From Scatacola_A faecigallinarum (lineage in GTDB: Bacteria > Pseudomonadota > Alphaproteobacteria > RF32 > CAG-239), in assembly GCA_018713605.1 (NCBI GenBank), contig DVOM01000041.1, forward strand, positions 1 to 23,550: 23,550 nt of DNA. The letters run 5' to 3'. Below are positions 21,999-23,550 of the stretch, piece by piece. The notes below the pieces were generated by a model, which saw only the letters and a list, made by a program, of their open reading frames with translations, was not told the origin of the DNA and did not search any database. The position numbers and the translations under genes were made by a program. Within the stretch, counting starts at the first letter, position 1. Every line of letters begins with the position of its first letter.

Positions 21999-22029
21999 AA
22001 CCGGCTCCAATCATATTAGTAAGTTTTAA

Positions 22030-22218
22030 TTATTCGTTGGTTGCCTTCTGTGCAACAACTTCACGACTGTCATACTGTCCGCATTTCGGGCAAACATTAT
22101 GAGGTCTCTTCAACTCACCGCAGTTCGGGCATTCCATATAGGAATTTGCGCCCAAAGCATCGTGAGAACGACGCATATCGCGGCGGGATTTAGATGTTTT
22201 CTTCTTTGGTGTAGCCAT
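22030..22218 (-). CDS. rpmF: Large-subunit ribosomal protein L32
   Basis: This is a 62-residue basic ribosomal protein of the 50S subunit. It begins MATPKKKTSKSRRDMRRSHD, the usual L32 N-terminus, and carries a four-cysteine zinc ribbon (CPNCG and CPKCG). It is therefore the zinc-binding form rather than the zinc-free paralogue made under zinc starvation. The C-terminus YDSREVV is also typical. The order yceD-rpmF-plsX-fabH ties ribosome synthesis to lipid synthesis, as in many Proteobacteria. The Shine-Dalgarno sequence is poor. Confidence 0.96.
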   Translation of the reverse strand: MATPKKKTSKSRRDMRRSHDALGANSYMECPNCGELKRPHNVCPKCGQYDSREVVAQKATNE

Positions 22219-22262
22219 TTTCTTATACTCTAGTTTACGGTTATTTTTATTTTCCAGACGTC

Positions 22263-22291
22263 TTAATAAACCAATTGACTTTTAAAATCAA
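22263..22291 (-). promoter_or_regulatory. Possible internal promoter before rpmF
   Basis: On the minus strand TTGATT (22291-22286), a 17-base spacer and TATTAA (22268-22263) lie in the 144-bp gap between yceD and rpmF. The -35 sits in a near-palindrome, TTGACTTTTAAAATCAA (22275-22291, two mismatches). Both hexamers are only four of six. An independent rpmF promoter is plausible, not shown. Confidence 0.3.
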
Positions 22292-22362
22292 CCGGTATTT
22301 TGACATAAGGAAAGCTTTAGTGCCCTTTTATCCAATATTTTATAAATTTGCAAGCATAATTT

Positions 22363-22884
22363 TTATTTTTTGAGTTTTGCCAAAACACTGAACGGATTCT
22401 GGGCTTTGGTCGTCTCCTCGTCAAACTCGGAAACAAATTCGAAAACCTCGCCCTCTTTGCGCGGATAGTCTTCCATAACCAAAGCGACCTGCTCAATGGC
22501 AATCTGCGCCAAATCTATTTTTCCGTCTTCGACAATGTCGGGGACTTCGGCGTCCATATCCTCATCCAGCAGCGCCTTTTGCTCGCGGTAAGTCATCAGG
22601 GTATCGAAAACCATTGCAAACTCCGGTTCATAGACCCGGAAAAAATTTTCAAGGCTTACAACGCTCTGCAGTTCCAGTTCGGCCCGAACCCGTCCCCAGA
22701 CGTCAAGACGGTGCTCCTTATGTTTCAGCTTAAGCATAATCTCGGCATCGAAACTTCTGACCGACGGCACTTTCAATACTTCGGCCAGATAAAGCAATTC
22801 TTTGGCCGAAGCTTTAAGCGTATATTTTTTTTCAAACTGGGAAAGCTCGTCTACAACAATGGGATAAGAAAAAAAATTTTGCAT
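22363..22884 (-). CDS. yceD: YceD family protein (DUF177)
   Basis: This 173-residue acidic cytoplasmic protein is of the DUF177/YceD family. In E. coli the homologue affects 23S rRNA levels, and the family is nearly always next to rpmF. The sequence fits: an N-terminal strand-rich domain (FFSYPIVVDEL, TLKASAKELLYLAEVL), an EIMLKLKHKEHRLDVWGRVRAEL middle, an acidic linker (LLDEDMDAEVPDIVEDG), and the C-terminal NPFSVLAKLKK that marks the family. The cysteine pair of the E. coli-type YceD is absent, as I expect for the alphaproteobacterial form. AAGGAAAG lies seven bases before the ATG. It is first in the minus-strand operon. Confidence 0.88.
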   Translation of the reverse strand: MQNFFSYPIVVDELSQFEKKYTLKASAKELLYLAEVLKVPSVRSFDAEIMLKLKHKEHRLDVWGRVRAELELQSVVSLENFFRVYEPEFAMVFDTLMTYREQKALLDEDMDAEVPDIVEDGKIDLAQIAIEQVALVMEDYPRKEGEVFEFVSEFDEETTKAQNPFSVLAKLKK

Positions 22885-22907
22885 AAATACTTTCCTTATG
22901 CTATATA
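22879..22907 (+). promoter_or_regulatory. Candidate bamE promoter
   Basis: TTGCAT (22879-22884), 17 bases, and TATATA (22902-22907). The -35 covers the yceD start codon on the other strand. The predicted RNA start is near 22914, giving a leader of about 34 bases with AAGGAAG in place. The -35 is weak. Confidence 0.4.
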
Positions 22908-22924
22908 AATGACAATATCTAATG

Positions 22925-22954
22925 TATATAGCGATAAGGAAGATTAAATGTCAA
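22925..22954 (-). promoter_or_regulatory. Candidate yceD-rpmF-plsX-fabH promoter
   Basis: On the minus strand a perfect TTGACA (22954-22949), an 18-base spacer and TATATA (22930-22925). The -35 overlaps the first codons of bamE. The predicted RNA start is near 22918, leaving a leader of about 34 bases before yceD. It is the best -35 match seen in the window. Confidence 0.55.
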
Positions 22955-23409
22955 TAAACAAAGTGCTTTTATCAGGACTGTTGGCCTGCTCGCTTTCAGC
23001 ATGCAGCCGCGACTTGTTTATTTCACATAACGGCAACATGCCGACCAACGAAAGAATCGAACAGGTTAAGGTCGGACAATCAAAAAATCAGGTCAAATCC
23101 ATTCTCGGCAGCCCGTCTTCCGTTGTTTCCCTTGACAAAAACACCTGGATTTACATGTCTTCCGACATTGAGCGGATTGCTTTTCTGGAGCCTAAAGAGG
23201 TCAGCCGCGATGTTCTGACCATTAAATTCGACGAAGAGAACAACGTCATTGATATTGACCGCATGAGCCAGAAAGACGGCAAACAGGTTGCCATCAACGA
23301 AGACAAGACAGAAACCATGGGGCAGCAGCAGGGCTTCTTCCGCCGCTTTTTCGGCGGGGTCGGCAGCTATATGCCTTTCCCCGGCGGCAGCCACGGCCAA
23401 AATCTTTAA
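22948..23409 (+). CDS. bamE: Outer membrane assembly lipoprotein BamE (SmpA/OmlA family)
   Basis: BamE is a small lipoprotein of the BAM complex that inserts beta-barrel proteins into the outer membrane. The 153 residues begin with a lipoprotein signal peptide. The lipobox is most likely LSAC with Cys19 lipidated; LLAC ending at Cys14 is a second but shorter possibility. The mature part has the family fold: IEQVKVGQSKNQVKSILGSPS (helices before the GSP turn), TWIYMSS, and VLTIKFDEENNVIDI as strands. The C-terminal 40 residues are a glycine-, phenylalanine- and arginine-rich tail (GFFRRFFGGVGSYMPFPGG) beyond the core domain. AAGGAAG is well placed before the ATG. It is divergent from yceD and followed by its own terminator. 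Confidence 0.93.
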   Translation: MSINKVLLSGLLACSLSACSRDLFISHNGNMPTNERIEQVKVGQSKNQVKSILGSPSSVVSLDKNTWIYMSSDIERIAFLEPKEVSRDVLTIKFDEENNVIDIDRMSQKDGKQVAINEDKTETMGQQQGFFRRFFGGVGSYMPFPGGSHGQNL

Positions 23410-23419
23410 ACCATTCATC

Positions 23420-23447
23420 AAGCCCCGCAGATGCGGGGCTTTTTTTT
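23420..23447 (+). terminator. Rho-independent terminator of bamE
   Basis: A perfect 9-bp stem (AAGCCCCGC at 23420-23428 with 23433-23441), a four-base loop and a run of T to 23447, ten bases after the bamE stop. The minus strand lacks a T run. Confidence 0.92.
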
Positions 23448-23451
23448 AACT

Positions 23452-23550
23452 TCAGGCTATCTTGACGGATTTTGAAGCCATATCAAATTCATGCTGCCCA
23501 AAATCGACTATTAAGAGTTTTCCCTTTAGAATATCTAGAATTTTTAGACA
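23452..23550 (-). CDS. C-terminal end of a minus-strand gene, cut by the window
   Basis: The minus-strand frame entering from the right edge is open for 32 codons and stops with TGA at 23454-23452, five bases from the bamE terminator. It contains GKLLIVDFGQHEFDMAS, reminiscent of the 'GG-L-hydrophobic-VDF..HE' strand near the end of class I SAM-dependent methyltransferases. The fragment is too short for a family call and could be an unrelated tail. Confidence 0.4.
   Translation of the reverse strand, partial: CLKILDILKGKLLIVDFGQHEFDMASKSVKIA

Noticed and set aside
1..23550. CRISPR array, insertion sequence, prophage or riboswitch
   Set aside because: No regularly spaced repeats, transposase, integrase or phage genes, and no conserved aptamer pattern that I could recognise in the leaders.

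Overview
The window reads as a stretch of chromosome from an alphaproteobacterium. The strongest sign is the right third. There a minus-strand block runs yceD, rpmF, plsX, fabH, ihfA, merR-type regulator, tRNA-Pro(GGG), with bamE divergent at its head. The bamE/yceD/plsX/fabH/ihfA/merR order is the one I associate with Alphaproteobacteria. A full-length AdhE and an archaeal-looking soluble pyrophosphatase suggest a fermentative, possibly host- or gut-associated member of the class. That lifestyle is inference. No plasmid, phage, insertion-sequence or CRISPR genes are seen.

Layout. 1-185: window edge with a strong bidirectional terminator. 186-1435: a histidine phosphatase (-) and a small protein of unknown function (+), with a 12-bp palindrome between them. 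1496-5183 (+): adhE, then pgpA and a membrane-anchored EF-hand protein. 5184-5604: no gene, but a degenerate array of palindromic REP-like repeats ending in a terminator. 5605-10884 (-): a compact six-gene surface-glycan block (two GT2-like glycosyltransferases, two left-handed beta-helix acyltransferases, a GT-D fold glycosyltransferase, an RgpF-like protein). It has no exporter or polymerase in view. 11005-12279 (-): ppa and a two-TM protein of unknown function. 12401-15588 (+): a DUF488 protein, then an apparent two-gene operon of a 649-residue protein I do not recognise and an archaemetzincin-like zinc protease, with an operator-like inverted repeat in front. 15572-18664: two DNA-repair genes transcribed divergently, a family 6 (HDG-type) uracil/hypoxanthine-DNA glycosylase and a UvrA paralogue lacking the UvrB-binding domain. 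18665-19135: a tRNA-Pro gene surrounded by duplicated and inverted tRNA fragments. 19136-22884: the fatty-acid/ribosome/IHF block. 22948-23409: bamE. After 23452 a convergent gene runs off the right edge.

How the genes relate. plsX and fabH start phospholipid and fatty-acid synthesis, pgpA finishes phosphatidylglycerol, and bamE serves outer-membrane assembly, so envelope construction is a recurring theme alongside the glycan block. adhE regenerates NAD+ during fermentation. The least explained part is the 12797-15588 unit (orphan 649-aa protein, odd metzincin, operator-like repeat). It is my best candidate for an undescribed system. Second are the rearranged tRNA-Pro locus and the mirror-symmetric, mutually overlapping bamE/yceD promoters.

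Many starts were moved from the longest open frame to a downstream codon with a ribosome-binding site. Two genes (plsX and the two-TM protein) appear to use TTG.
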